This document shows, in pieces, positions 1 through 5,091 of a stretch of DNA of 8,062 nt. A model generated the notes under the pieces. The model ran no database searches. It was not told the DNA's origin and saw only the letters and a list, made by a program, of their open reading frames with translations. Numbering within the stretch: position 1 is the first letter of the stretch; each line of letters opens with the position of its first letter. Where the stretch lies: the NCBI GenBank assembly GCA_035968095.1, contig JAWQFW010000239.1, positions 1-8,062 on the forward strand, in the 5' to 3' direction. This DNA comes from IIICB1 sp035968095 (GTDB lineage: Bacteria > Cyanobacteriota > Cyanobacteriia > Cyanobacteriales > SIO1D9). A program made the translations under genes and the position numbers.

Positions 1-3
1 CTA

Positions 4-52
4 GTCACCAGTCCCTAGTCCCCAGTCCCCAGTCCCCAATCCCTAATCCCTA
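4..52. repeat. Heptameric tandem repeat array, STRR type (RTCCCYA)
   Basis: Seven consecutive 7-bp units read on the plus strand: GTCACCA, GTCCCTA, three GTCCCCA and two ATCCCTA, starting at 4 and ending at 52. The array overlaps the 3' end of the minus-strand gene next to it; that gene's TAG stop (43-45) lies inside a repeat unit. On the minus strand the array is a series of six G-runs of 3-4 separated by 3-4 bases. Heptamer arrays of this consensus are known in cyanobacteria as short tandemly repeated repetitive (STRR) sequences; assignment to that class is from memory of the consensus. Confidence 0.85.
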
Positions 53-1497
53 GTAACTGCGGACTTAATTTCTGGATGGTTAGCCAATTCGCGAGAAACT
101 GCAATTGCTCCGTAGCGGTTGAGATGACTAGGATCTTGAAAATAACTATTTTCGTTTCCCCACTTTGTTAACAAATCGATAAAGATAAAACCTTGGGTAT
201 TCGCTTGTTGCTGCATCCACTGACTAAATTCTTGTTCGTAAGCTAAACGGATTTCATCGAGATATTCATTAGATAAAGGAATATTGACAAAAACTACCGG
301 AATATTCAGTTTTTTGCTATGAGCAATAATGCGATTCAAGGCAACAGTTTGCTTTCCATTTAAATTGAAATCAAGATAATCTGCGTCGTAATTACCAGCA
401 ATACGAGCATTTTGCTGATAGTAAGTACCAGGATTAAAACGAGTAGCGATCGCTAAAAATCCATTTGCGTCAGTGCCAATAATTTCCGCAGCCAAGGCTC
501 TTTTTCCTGGTGCAGGTAAAAAATCTTGGAAAGCAGATTTTCGACCCGATAAGGAATCAAATTGAGCGGGTGAGAGGATTTTTGGCGAGGGTAGTAGCGA
601 TTCGGCTAAGTTGCGTGACAGTAAGGAATCTCGCGAGATGGAACTGAAAGGAATTAATTGACAAGAAGAGTTAATTAAAATCGGGTTAATTCCTAGTTGA
701 GGGCTAATTCCAGCGCTTAAAACTTGATACCCTCTAGAAGCCGCTAGCCCATTATAAGTTATGTCTTTGCGTCCACTGTTGAACGAACGTAAGCCATCTG
801 CCCAGATAATTAACTTTGGTTGCTGATTTGGGGAAACTATTTCCCGCAAAATTAGGTCAACAACTTGAGTAGTAGCACCATTGATCCCAAAATTAAAGAT
901 TTTTAAACCCTCTTTCCCTTGAGTAGCTAAATCGTACCGCAGTTGATGAGGATCTACACCTTGTACAGCGCGAGAACTACCGACAATTAAAATATCTGGC
1001 GCTCCCATTGCTGCGGTGTATGACAAATATAATAAAAGTTGTTCGTTAAAAAACTGACTGTTAAAACTTTCAAAAGGTAGCTGCTGACGTAGTGGTGTGG
1101 CTTGGAGTTGAGCGATCGCTAAATTCTGTTGATATTCTTGTGCCTGTTTTTCCGCATCAGCACGTTTGGGACTAGATAAAGCCACCCCTTGCATTCCTTC
1201 AATTGCTTGAATCCACTTGATAATAACTAAATTCCAGTCTTGAGCAGTTTGTGCCGATCCCGCTAAATTTTCAGCTAGGGAAGCTTTTTGTTGAGCTTGC
1301 TCGAAACTATCTCCTAATGAACATTGTCCCATTGATTCAGAAGCATCCGCGCTTGGGGAAGATGAGGATTTCGCTTCTGGTTTTTGAGCGCTGACCAAAA
1401 TCTGAGTTAAACCAGCAATCAGAGCTAAAATAACTGTGGCGATCGCCACCCCGAATTTCCGGGATCGGTTTTGAGTGAAAAAGCGGTATTGGGGCAT
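43..1497 (-). CDS. Membrane-anchored DUF1574 / SGNH-like protein
   Basis: The 484-residue protein has an N-terminal basic stretch, one hydrophobic helix at about 16-36 (signal anchor or uncleaved signal), a Ser-rich linker at 43-54, a helical Gln/Ala-rich segment at about 62-135, and an SGNH-hydrolase-like domain from about 165 to 475. Visible SGNH-type blocks are GSSR at 173-176 (candidate nucleophile Ser174 or Ser175), FGING at 203-207 (block III Asn206 candidate) and DPSH at 455-458 (block V Asp/His). This pattern matches the cyanobacterial DUF1574 family, which is related to the AlgX/AlgJ-like acyltransfer or esterase fold. A role in modifying cell-surface polysaccharide outside the plasma membrane is inference, weakly supported by the divergent polysaccharide deacetylase gene. 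No clear SD precedes the ATG at 1497. The last residues (VTRD) and the stop are encoded by, or border, the heptamer array, so the extreme C-terminus may have been remodelled by the repeat. Confidence 0.8.
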   Translation of the reverse strand: MPQYRFFTQNRSRKFGVAIATVILALIAGLTQILVSAQKPEAKSSSSPSADASESMGQCSLGDSFEQAQQKASLAENLAGSAQTAQDWNLVIIKWIQAIEGMQGVALSSPKRADAEKQAQEYQQNLAIAQLQATPLRQQLPFESFNSQFFNEQLLLYLSYTAAMGAPDILIVGSSRAVQGVDPHQLRYDLATQGKEGLKIFNFGINGATTQVVDLILREIVSPNQQPKLIIWADGLRSFNSGRKDITYNGLAASRGYQVLSAGISPQLGINPILINSSCQLIPFSSISRDSLLSRNLAESLLPSPKILSPAQFDSLSGRKSAFQDFLPAPGKRALAAEIIGTDANGFLAIATRFNPGTYYQQNARIAGNYDADYLDFNLNGKQTVALNRIIAHSKKLNIPVVFVNIPLSNEYLDEIRLAYEQEFSQWMQQQANTQGFIFIDLLTKWGNENSYFQDPSHLNRYGAIAVSRELANHPEIKSAVTRD

Positions 1498-1508
1498 AGT
1501 GCTTATTG

Positions 1509-1538
1509 TTGCCTGACCAATTACAGTAGAACCATAAT
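1509..1538 (+). promoter_or_regulatory. Candidate promoter for the deacetylase gene
   Basis: TTGCCT at 1509-1514 and CATAAT at 1533-1538 are separated by 18 bases in the divergent spacer and point toward the plus-strand gene. This is 4/6 and 5/6 agreement with the sigma-70 consensus. It would give a 5' UTR of roughly 120 bases containing a HIP1 site (1605-1612). On the minus strand TGTAAT (1520-1525) is a possible -10 for the DUF1574 gene but has no -35. Pattern match only. Confidence 0.3.
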
Positions 1539-1665
1539 CGCTGCATAGCTTTTGTTTTGAGAAAGCCTAAAAAGTAAAGGCTAAAAGGAAAATTTACTGC
1601 AAAAGCGATCGCGCTAAATTCACTAGCATCAGGATTCGCTTTCGAGATTAATCTTTAATTGGGAA

Positions 1666-2358
1666 ATGAATAATAAATTAACAATCCAGTTTGCGAACCT
1701 TTATCCTCTGTTGTATCGTATTCTCAAACCAACGTTCCCTAATTGTCTGTGGAGTGGTTCTCCTAATGTGCAAGAAATTGCGCTTACCTTTGATGACGGA
1801 CCGCATCCAGAGTATACACCGCAACTTTTGCGCGTCTTAGAGCAGTACCAAATTAAAGCTAGTTTTTTTTGGTTGGGAGCTAGGGTAGAGAAATATAGCG
1901 CGATCGCTAATCAAGTTTATCATCAGGGGCATTGGATCGGACTCCACGGTTATCATCATCGCTCTTTTCCCTTACTAAGTCCTGAACAATTAAAGCAAAG
2001 TCTCCATAAAACTCAAAATGCGATCGCCAAAGCCACACCACTCTCTCCTCACCACCTCCGTGATGTCCGACCACCTAACGGTCTATTTACACCACAAACC
2101 CTGAAATTACTATATTCTTGGAACTATCGTCCCGTTATGTGGAGCGTTGTTCCCGAAGACTGGGTACGTCCAGGAATATCTCTTGTTGTCAAAAGAGTGA
2201 TGCAACAAGTGCATTTTGGATCGCTCATTGTTCTCCATGATGGTTATTATGGAGGACAAGATGTTGCTCATACCACTGCTCAGTTGATACCTCAACTTTT
2301 GCAACAAGGCTATCGCTTTGTAACTCTCGAAGAGTTTTGGCAGCAGCAGCAATCTTAA
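1666..2358 (+). CDS. Polysaccharide deacetylase, NodB/CE4 family
   Basis: This 230-residue protein is one NodB-homology (carbohydrate esterase 4) domain. All five family motifs are present: TFDDGP at 41-46 (catalytic base and metal-binding Asp43/Asp44), H-x3-H at His94 and His98 (metal ligands), RPPNG at 135-139, the EDW form of motif 4 at 164-166, and LHD at 190-192 (catalytic His191). The family removes N- or O-acetyl groups from polysaccharides such as peptidoglycan or poly-GlcNAc in a metal-dependent reaction; the substrate here cannot be told. The N-terminus (FANLYPLLYRIL, 9-20) is moderately hydrophobic but not a convincing signal peptide, so location is uncertain. The start at 1666 is the first ATG of the frame and no other Met occurs until residue 158; GGG just upstream is too close to be a good SD. 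Catalytic residues look intact. The divergent DUF1574 gene makes a surface-glycan role plausible. Confidence 0.9.
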   Translation: MNNKLTIQFANLYPLLYRILKPTFPNCLWSGSPNVQEIALTFDDGPHPEYTPQLLRVLEQYQIKASFFWLGARVEKYSAIANQVYHQGHWIGLHGYHHRSFPLLSPEQLKQSLHKTQNAIAKATPLSPHHLRDVRPPNGLFTPQTLKLLYSWNYRPVMWSVVPEDWVRPGISLVVKRVMQQVHFGSLIVLHDGYYGGQDVAHTTAQLIPQLLQQGYRFVTLEEFWQQQQS

Positions 2359-2392
2359 ATTTTGATCCCAAGCAGTTTTTTTTTAACCCAAT

Positions 2393-2431
2393 GGCTGAAA
2401 ATTTTTTCACTTATGATCTTAAAAATCAGCC
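2393..2431 (+). terminator. Hairpin after the deacetylase gene, possible weak terminator
   Basis: GGCTGA (2393-2398) pairs perfectly with TCAGCC (2426-2431). A second 5-bp T/A stem (2402-2406 with 2421-2425) sits inside it after a three-base bulge. It lies 35 bases beyond the stop codon. No T-run follows on either strand, so it may be an mRNA 3'-end stabiliser or part of the sigA upstream region, not a classical terminator. Confidence 0.3.
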
Positions 2432-2475
2432 TGTCACTAAAATATTTTGCTAACGTAGTGGTCGGGTAGAGAAAT

Positions 2476-2481
2476 TATAAT
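2476..2481 (+). promoter_or_regulatory. Candidate -10 box for sigA
   Basis: This is an exact TATAAT hexamer. No recognisable -35 lies 16-18 bases upstream (the only similar hexamer, TTGCTA at 2447-2452, is 23 bases away), so it would be a -10-only promoter, as in many cyanobacterial promoters. If used, transcription would start near 2488 and leave a sigA 5' UTR of about 525 bases. Confidence 0.35.
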
Positions 2482-2626
2482 CGTACAAATGTTCTCTTAC
2501 CGGAGTTAAACTACTAAGTTAGACAAAAAAAATTGTTACCAGGGGCTGTCGTTTGCGTTCAAATTCATTAGAATGGCTGAAGTTATCAAACGACAACGAA
2601 AAAGAACACCAACCGAAATCCAAGTA

Positions 2627-2645
2627 ACAACTACATCGTAGTTGT
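2627..2645 (+). other. Strong short hairpin in the sigA leader
   Basis: ACAACTAC (2627-2634) and GTAGTTGT (2638-2645) form a perfect 8-bp stem around the three-base loop ATC. It is not followed directly by a T-run, so it is not an obvious terminator. It ends 21 bases before the GAGGAG SD of the small leader ORF and could be a structural or protein-binding element of the leader RNA. Confidence 0.5.
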
Positions 2646-2682
2646 ATCTAGCTATAACCTATTTTTGAGGAGAGCGATCGCA

Positions 2683-2739
2683 ATGGGTGTGTCAACTCAA
2701 TCAATCATGCAAATACCCTTAAAGTTGGCTCCTACATAA
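2683..2739 (+). CDS. Possible 18-residue leader ORF upstream of sigA
   Basis: The frame reads MGVSTQSIMQIPLKLAPT and ends in TAA. A strong SD (GAGGAG, 2667-2672) lies 10 bases before the ATG, better than that of most genes in this window, and a HIP1 site (2674-2681) fills the spacer. No similarity is recognised. Its 3' end contains GGCTC (2727-2731), which can pair with GAGCC (2753-2757) just downstream. It could be a translated upstream ORF that affects sigA expression, a spurious SD-like match, or a gene remnant. Existence as a peptide is inference. Confidence 0.3.
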   Translation: MGVSTQSIMQIPLKLAPT

Positions 2740-3013
2740 ACAATTAAACGAAGAGCCTCACCCCAATTTTTGTAAGAAAGGCTACAATCGGAAAAGTCTT
2801 GTCAAAACTTTCTAGCACGGTAACACTAACAACCCTAGCATCTCGATTAATTCTGACAGCTAGACAAAGAAATTAGCCAAAAAAGTCAGTGATGGCTAGT
2901 AAACTTTAGTGTTTAACGGTTAGTTAACCTAGACAAAAAAACGCTGCTCGCAAAGATGCATCGAGCAAAAAAAATCTTCTGGTACGAAACTGAAGGAGCA
3001 AGAGGAAAAAGGC

Positions 3014-4153
3014 ATGACGCAAGCCAACAACGTACTCGCAACTATTACAGATACTCAGAACGAGTTAGAAATTTTAATTGACGATGATACAGACGGATTA
3101 AATCGAGAGGAATTACTCGAAGCCTCCGTAGCCGCAGAAGTGGCATCGACGAATCGAAAACGTAAAGTAGCTAATAATCGCCGTCGAGAACAAAATAAAA
3201 AGAAACCTTATACTGAAGACTCAATTCGCGTTTATCTCCAAGAAATAGGTCGGATTCGCCTCCTGCGCGCGGATGAAGAAATTGAACTCGCGCGGAAAAT
3301 TGCCGATCTCCTGGAATTAGAGCGAATTCGCGAAAGACTTTTCGATCGCCTCGATCGCGAACCTAGCGATCGCGAATGGGCATCAGAAGTAGAAATGGAC
3401 TTAAATCAGTTTCGTCGCCGTCTTCATATCGGCAGACGCGCCAAAGATAAAATGGTACAGTCCAACCTGCGTTTGGTAGTTTCGATTGCCAAAAAATATA
3501 TGAATCGCGGCTTATCTTTCCAAGATTTGATTCAAGAAGGTTCACTCGGCTTAATCCGCGCCGCCGAAAAGTTCGATCACGAAAAGGGCTATAAGTTTTC
3601 TACCTACGCTACTTGGTGGATTCGTCAAGCAATCACGCGCGCGATCGCCGATCAATCTCGCACCATCCGTCTTCCCGTACATCTTTACGAAACTATTTCT
3701 CGAATTAAAAAAACTACGAAAATTCTCTCTCAAGAAATGGGACGTAAACCAACCGAAGAAGAAATCGCGACTCGCATGGAAATGACCATCGAAAAACTGC
3801 GATTTATCGCTAAATCGGCTCAACTTCCTATTTCTCTAGAAACCCCCATCGGAAAAGAAGAAGATTCTCGACTCGGAGACTTTATCGAAGCCGACGGAGA
3901 AACACCAGAAGACCAAGTATCCAAAAATCTTCTTCGCGAAGACCTCGAAAATGTACTCGATACACTCAGCCCCCGCGAACGAGACGTACTCCGCTTGCGT
4001 TATGGGTTAGATGACGGACGCATGAAGACTTTAGAAGAAATCGGTCAAATCTTTAACGTCACTCGCGAACGTATTCGCCAAATCGAAGCGAAAGCACTAC
4101 GCAAACTTCGCCACCCGAATCGTAATAGCATTCTCAAAGAGTACATTCGTTAG
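3014..4153 (+). CDS. sigA: Primary (group 1) RNA polymerase sigma factor SigA/RpoD
   Basis: This 379-residue sigma-70 factor directs RNA polymerase core to housekeeping promoters. Region 1.2 starts at DSIRVYLQEIG (69-79). Regions 2.1-2.4 span about 145-222 and include NLRLVVSIAKKY (151-162), the DLIQEGSLGLIRAAEKFD core-binding stretch (171-188) and the YKFSTYATWWIRQAITR -10-recognition helix (193-209). Region 3 covers about 223-300. Region 4 includes SPRERDVLRLRYGL (319-332) and the helix-turn-helix TLEEIGQIFNVTRERIRQIE (339-358) that reads the -35. The acidic N-terminus (about 18-45) followed by a basic patch (48-64), and the complete regions 1.2-4.2, fit the cyanobacterial primary factor better than the shorter group 2 factors (SigB-E), although separating groups strictly needs a tree. 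The start is supported by GAGG at 3002-3005, eight bases upstream. It is preceded by a 655-base leader and followed by a hairpin terminator, so it is monocistronic. Confidence 0.93.
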   Translation: MTQANNVLATITDTQNELEILIDDDTDGLNREELLEASVAAEVASTNRKRKVANNRRREQNKKKPYTEDSIRVYLQEIGRIRLLRADEEIELARKIADLLELERIRERLFDRLDREPSDREWASEVEMDLNQFRRRLHIGRRAKDKMVQSNLRLVVSIAKKYMNRGLSFQDLIQEGSLGLIRAAEKFDHEKGYKFSTYATWWIRQAITRAIADQSRTIRLPVHLYETISRIKKTTKILSQEMGRKPTEEEIATRMEMTIEKLRFIAKSAQLPISLETPIGKEEDSRLGDFIEADGETPEDQVSKNLLREDLENVLDTLSPRERDVLRLRYGLDDGRMKTLEEIGQIFNVTRERIRQIEAKALRKLRHPNRNSILKEYIR

Positions 4154-4181
4154 CAAAAATCCTTAATTAGGATGTTAGTTA

Positions 4182-4217
4182 GTAAATAGTAGGTAAATTC
4201 TTTGACCTACTATTTGC
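4182..4217 (+). terminator. Terminator hairpin of sigA
   Basis: AAATAGTAGGT (4184-4194) pairs perfectly with ACCTACTATTT (4205-4215) around a 10-base loop, and the stem extends by a G-U and a G-C pair to 4182/4217. A T-rich stretch (4219-4233) follows. It begins 29 bases after the sigA stop. The T-tract is interrupted, so efficiency is uncertain, but position and stem length make a terminator the best reading. Confidence 0.6.
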
Positions 4218-4237
4218 AAATTTATTCATTTTTCGCG

Positions 4238-4275
4238 AAAAAAAAAGGCTGGTTTTCTTTCCAGAATTCCAGCTT
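4238..4275 (-). terminator. Intrinsic terminator of hliC
   Basis: On the minus strand AAGCTGG (4275-4269) pairs with CCAGCC (4252-4247), with one bulged C near the base, and is followed directly by nine T residues (plus-strand A-run 4238-4246). This is a classical rho-independent terminator about 50 bases beyond the hliC stop. It separates hliC from the convergent sigA gene, which has its own terminator next to it. Confidence 0.75.
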
Positions 4276-4326
4276 GCAAACGCGAGATTGACAGAGATAT
4301 AGAAACGAGAGAGATATTTCGGAGCG

Positions 4327-4476
4327 TTACATCAAACCCCAAAAATGCAGCACACCTTGACCGGAAAGTAATTCAACGACCAATGCAGCCGCAAAACCAA
4401 TCATGGCTAAACGACCATTCAAATTTTCCGCTTGGGGAGTAAAGCCAAATTTAGCGTCATTACGGTTATTTTCCAT
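4327..4476 (-). CDS. hliC: High-light-inducible one-helix protein, HliC/ScpB-like
   Basis: This 49-residue protein has one membrane helix of the chlorophyll a/b-binding type (about 22-38). The Hli signature ENLNGRLAMIGF spans 17-28, with the chlorophyll-ligand and ion-pair residues Glu17, Asn20 and Arg22. The ending SGQGVLHFWGLM (38-49) resembles the HliC/ScpB branch, from memory of the Synechocystis protein. Hli proteins sit in the thylakoid membrane, bind chlorophyll and carotenoid, and protect photosystem II assembly intermediates or chlorophyll synthase by quenching. The short N-terminus lacks an extension, as expected for this subtype. GGAG on the minus strand (4485-4488) lies eight bases before the ATG. 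The gene has its own promoter with an HLR1 element and its own terminator, so it is a monocistronic stress-regulated unit. Membership in the Hli family is near certain; the exact paralogue is less so. Confidence 0.9.
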   Translation of the reverse strand: MENNRNDAKFGFTPQAENLNGRLAMIGFAAALVVELLSGQGVLHFWGLM

Positions 4477-4513
4477 AGTTTGCTCTCCGGTTAATTAATT
4501 TTTGTAAAGTTGC

Positions 4514-4552
4514 TCTGTAAATAAATGTAACTAAAATTTGCAAAAATGGCAA
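4514..4552 (-). promoter_or_regulatory. hliC promoter with HLR1 (RpaB-type) element over the -10
   Basis: Read on the minus strand, TTGCCA (4552-4547, 5/6 to the -35 consensus) is followed after 17 bases by TACATT (4529-4524, 4/6 to the -10). The -10 lies inside GTTACATTTATTTACAGA (4531-4514), two direct TTACA half-sites 10 bp apart that fit the HLR1 consensus (G/T)TTACAWWNN(G/T)TTACAWW except for one base. A further TTTACA (4508-4503) lies downstream. HLR1 is the binding site of the response regulator RpaB. Overlap with the -10 is the arrangement expected for repression in low light and relief in high light. The expected start near 4517 gives a leader of about 40 bases. Confidence 0.7.
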
Positions 4553-4655
4553 GGTTCTGTTTCGCTTAATTTCAACTCAACGAATTTTTTCGGTAGAAAG
4601 GGACGCAATTTGTTGACAGCGCTCGGATGAACTAAGAAAATCGCCTCAAACAACC

Positions 4656-4688
4656 AAAAAATCAGGGACAACCCAGAAAATTGCCCCT
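4656..4688 (-). terminator. Intrinsic terminator of the 59-residue gene
   Basis: On the minus strand AGGGGCAA (4688-4681) pairs with TTGTCCCT (4671-4664), an 8-bp stem with one G-U pair around a 9-base loop. After two more bases there are six T residues (plus-strand A-run 4656-4661). It starts 28 bases beyond the stop codon at 4717 and points the same way as that gene. Confidence 0.65.
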
Positions 4689-4716
4689 CAAGTTCAATTT
4701 TGTCTAAAAACAGCTA

Positions 4717-4896
4717 TCAGCAGCCCAAGGCTTGTTTTTGAGGTTGAGATAACATTTCTTGATCCGTAGTTTCTTGAGAAAGATTCTCAACTTTTTCGAG
4801 TTTAGCCAAGAAAGTTTGCGCCTCCAAATCTCCTTCATCAGCTTGTTTATGGAGATAAGCTTTTATTTCTGCAACTAAAGTATCAGGAATATTCAT
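4717..4896 (-). CDS. Small unknown protein, 59 residues
   Basis: The product begins MNIPDTLVAEIKAYL and ends QKQALGC. It is hydrophilic, with no signal peptide or membrane helix. A probable amphipathic helix runs from about 7 to 37 (AEIKAYLHKQADEGDLEAQTFLAKLEK), with a Gln/Ser/Thr-rich tail and a single Cys as the last residue. I do not recognise the family. Evidence that it is a gene: an open frame with an initiation-like N-terminus, codon use like its neighbours, and a good intrinsic terminator just beyond its stop. Against it: no SD is visible, and the sequence upstream of the ATG is a degenerate heptamer repeat starting at 4901, so its promoter is unclear; it may be read from the 134-residue gene upstream (195 bases away) or from a promoter in the repeats. 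Function is not predictable. Confidence 0.6.
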   Translation of the reverse strand: MNIPDTLVAEIKAYLHKQADEGDLEAQTFLAKLEKVENLSQETTDQEMLSQPQKQALGC

Positions 4897-4900
4897 ATTT

Positions 4901-4977
4901 CAGTTATCAGTGAACAGTTAGCAGTTAGTAGTTAACATTGACCAGTGATTAGGTAACAGTAAAAAGTTATCGGTTTA
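4901..4977. repeat. Degenerate heptamer repeat tract (CAGTTAN)
   Basis: Eleven 7-bp units in phase: CAGTTAT, CAGTGAA, CAGTTAG twice, TAGTTAA, CATTGAC, CAGTGAT, TAGGTAA, CAGTAAA, AAGTTAT and CGGTTTA. Divergence increases to the right. The tract starts four bases before the minus-strand start codon at 4896, so it forms that gene's leader. There are no spacers and the unit is far too short for a CRISPR. Confidence 0.8.
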
Positions 4978-4991
4978 TCTTCTAATTTCTG

Positions 4992-5045
4992 CTTGTCCCC
5001 CTTGTCTCCCTTGTCCCCCTTGTCTCCCTTGCCTCCCTTGTCTTC
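4992..5045. repeat. Nonamer tandem repeat (CTTGTCYCC)
   Basis: Six consecutive 9-bp units: CTTGTCCCC, CTTGTCTCC, CTTGTCCCC, CTTGTCTCC, CTTGCCTCC and CTTGTCTTC. The alternation of C and T at position 7 suggests duplication of an 18-bp double unit. The tract directly abuts the heptamer array that begins at 5048 and lies 14 bases from the CAGTTAN tract. Confidence 0.85.
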
Positions 5046-5047
5046 CA

Positions 5048-5082
5048 GTCCCCAATCCCCAATCCCCAATCCCTAATCCCTC
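5048..5082. repeat. Heptameric tandem repeat array, STRR type (RTCCCCA)
   Basis: Five 7-bp units on the plus strand: GTCCCCA, ATCCCCA twice, ATCCCTA and ATCCCTC. It is the same family and orientation as the array at 4-52 and, like it, lies immediately beyond the stop codon of a minus-strand gene (stop at 5092-5094, nine bases away). On the minus strand it gives five G-runs of 3-4 separated by 3-4 bases. Confidence 0.85.
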
Positions 5083-5091
5083 AATTACCAA

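Larger units (their letters stand above)
2359..3013 (+). other. Long noncoding upstream/leader region of sigA
   Basis: The 655 bases between the deacetylase stop and the sigA start contain no long reading frame and no recognised RNA gene. They hold -10-like boxes (TATAAT 2476-2481, TAGAAT 2569-2574, TATAAC 2653-2658, TACAAT 2783-2788), and perfect inverted repeats at 2547-2555/2587-2595 (9 bp, 31-base loop), 2627-2634/2638-2645 (8 bp, 3-base loop) and 2945-2950/2962-2967 (6 bp). A near-palindrome GGTTAGTTAACC lies at 2918-2929. TAGACAAARAAA occurs three times, at 2520, 2861 and 2930. A short SD-preceded ORF lies at 2683-2739. Long leaders and several promoters are plausible for a primary sigma factor gene, but which elements are used cannot be read from sequence. 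Confidence 0.6.

Noticed and set aside
1337..1546. Minus-strand open frame of 69 codons overlapping the start of the DUF1574 gene
   Set aside because: It runs in another frame of a well-supported gene and its product resembles no protein; it is a shadow.
2110..2410. Minus-strand open frames opposite the deacetylase 3' half
   Set aside because: They are antisense to conserved CE4 motifs, have no SD or recognisable domain, and are explained by codon bias of the sense gene.
2573..2641. 22-codon frame MAEVIKRQRKRTPTE... in the sigA leader
   Set aside because: It has no SD, its ATG overlaps a -10-like box, its stop lies in a hairpin, and length and composition fit chance.
2934..2967. Minus-strand intrinsic terminator (TGCTCG/CGAGCA hairpin followed by seven T)
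   Set aside because: It has good form, but no minus-strand gene lies upstream of it in that direction except antisense sigA; it is more likely a leader hairpin beside an A-run.
3363..3823. Minus-strand open frames opposite sigA
   Set aside because: They lie fully antisense to conserved sigma regions 2-3 and have no plausible product.
3014..4153. Group 2 (SigB-E type) sigma factor
   Set aside because: The acidic N-terminal extension, complete regions 1.2 to 4.2 and length favour the primary factor; group 2 proteins are usually shorter at the N-terminus.
4613..4641. Plus-strand promoter TTGACA-N17-GAAAAT
   Set aside because: It faces no plus-strand gene and would only make antisense RNA to the small minus-strand gene; the -10 is weak. 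Possible but unsupported.
4901..5082. CRISPR array
   Set aside because: Units are 7 or 9 bp, directly adjacent with no spacers, and no cas gene is present.
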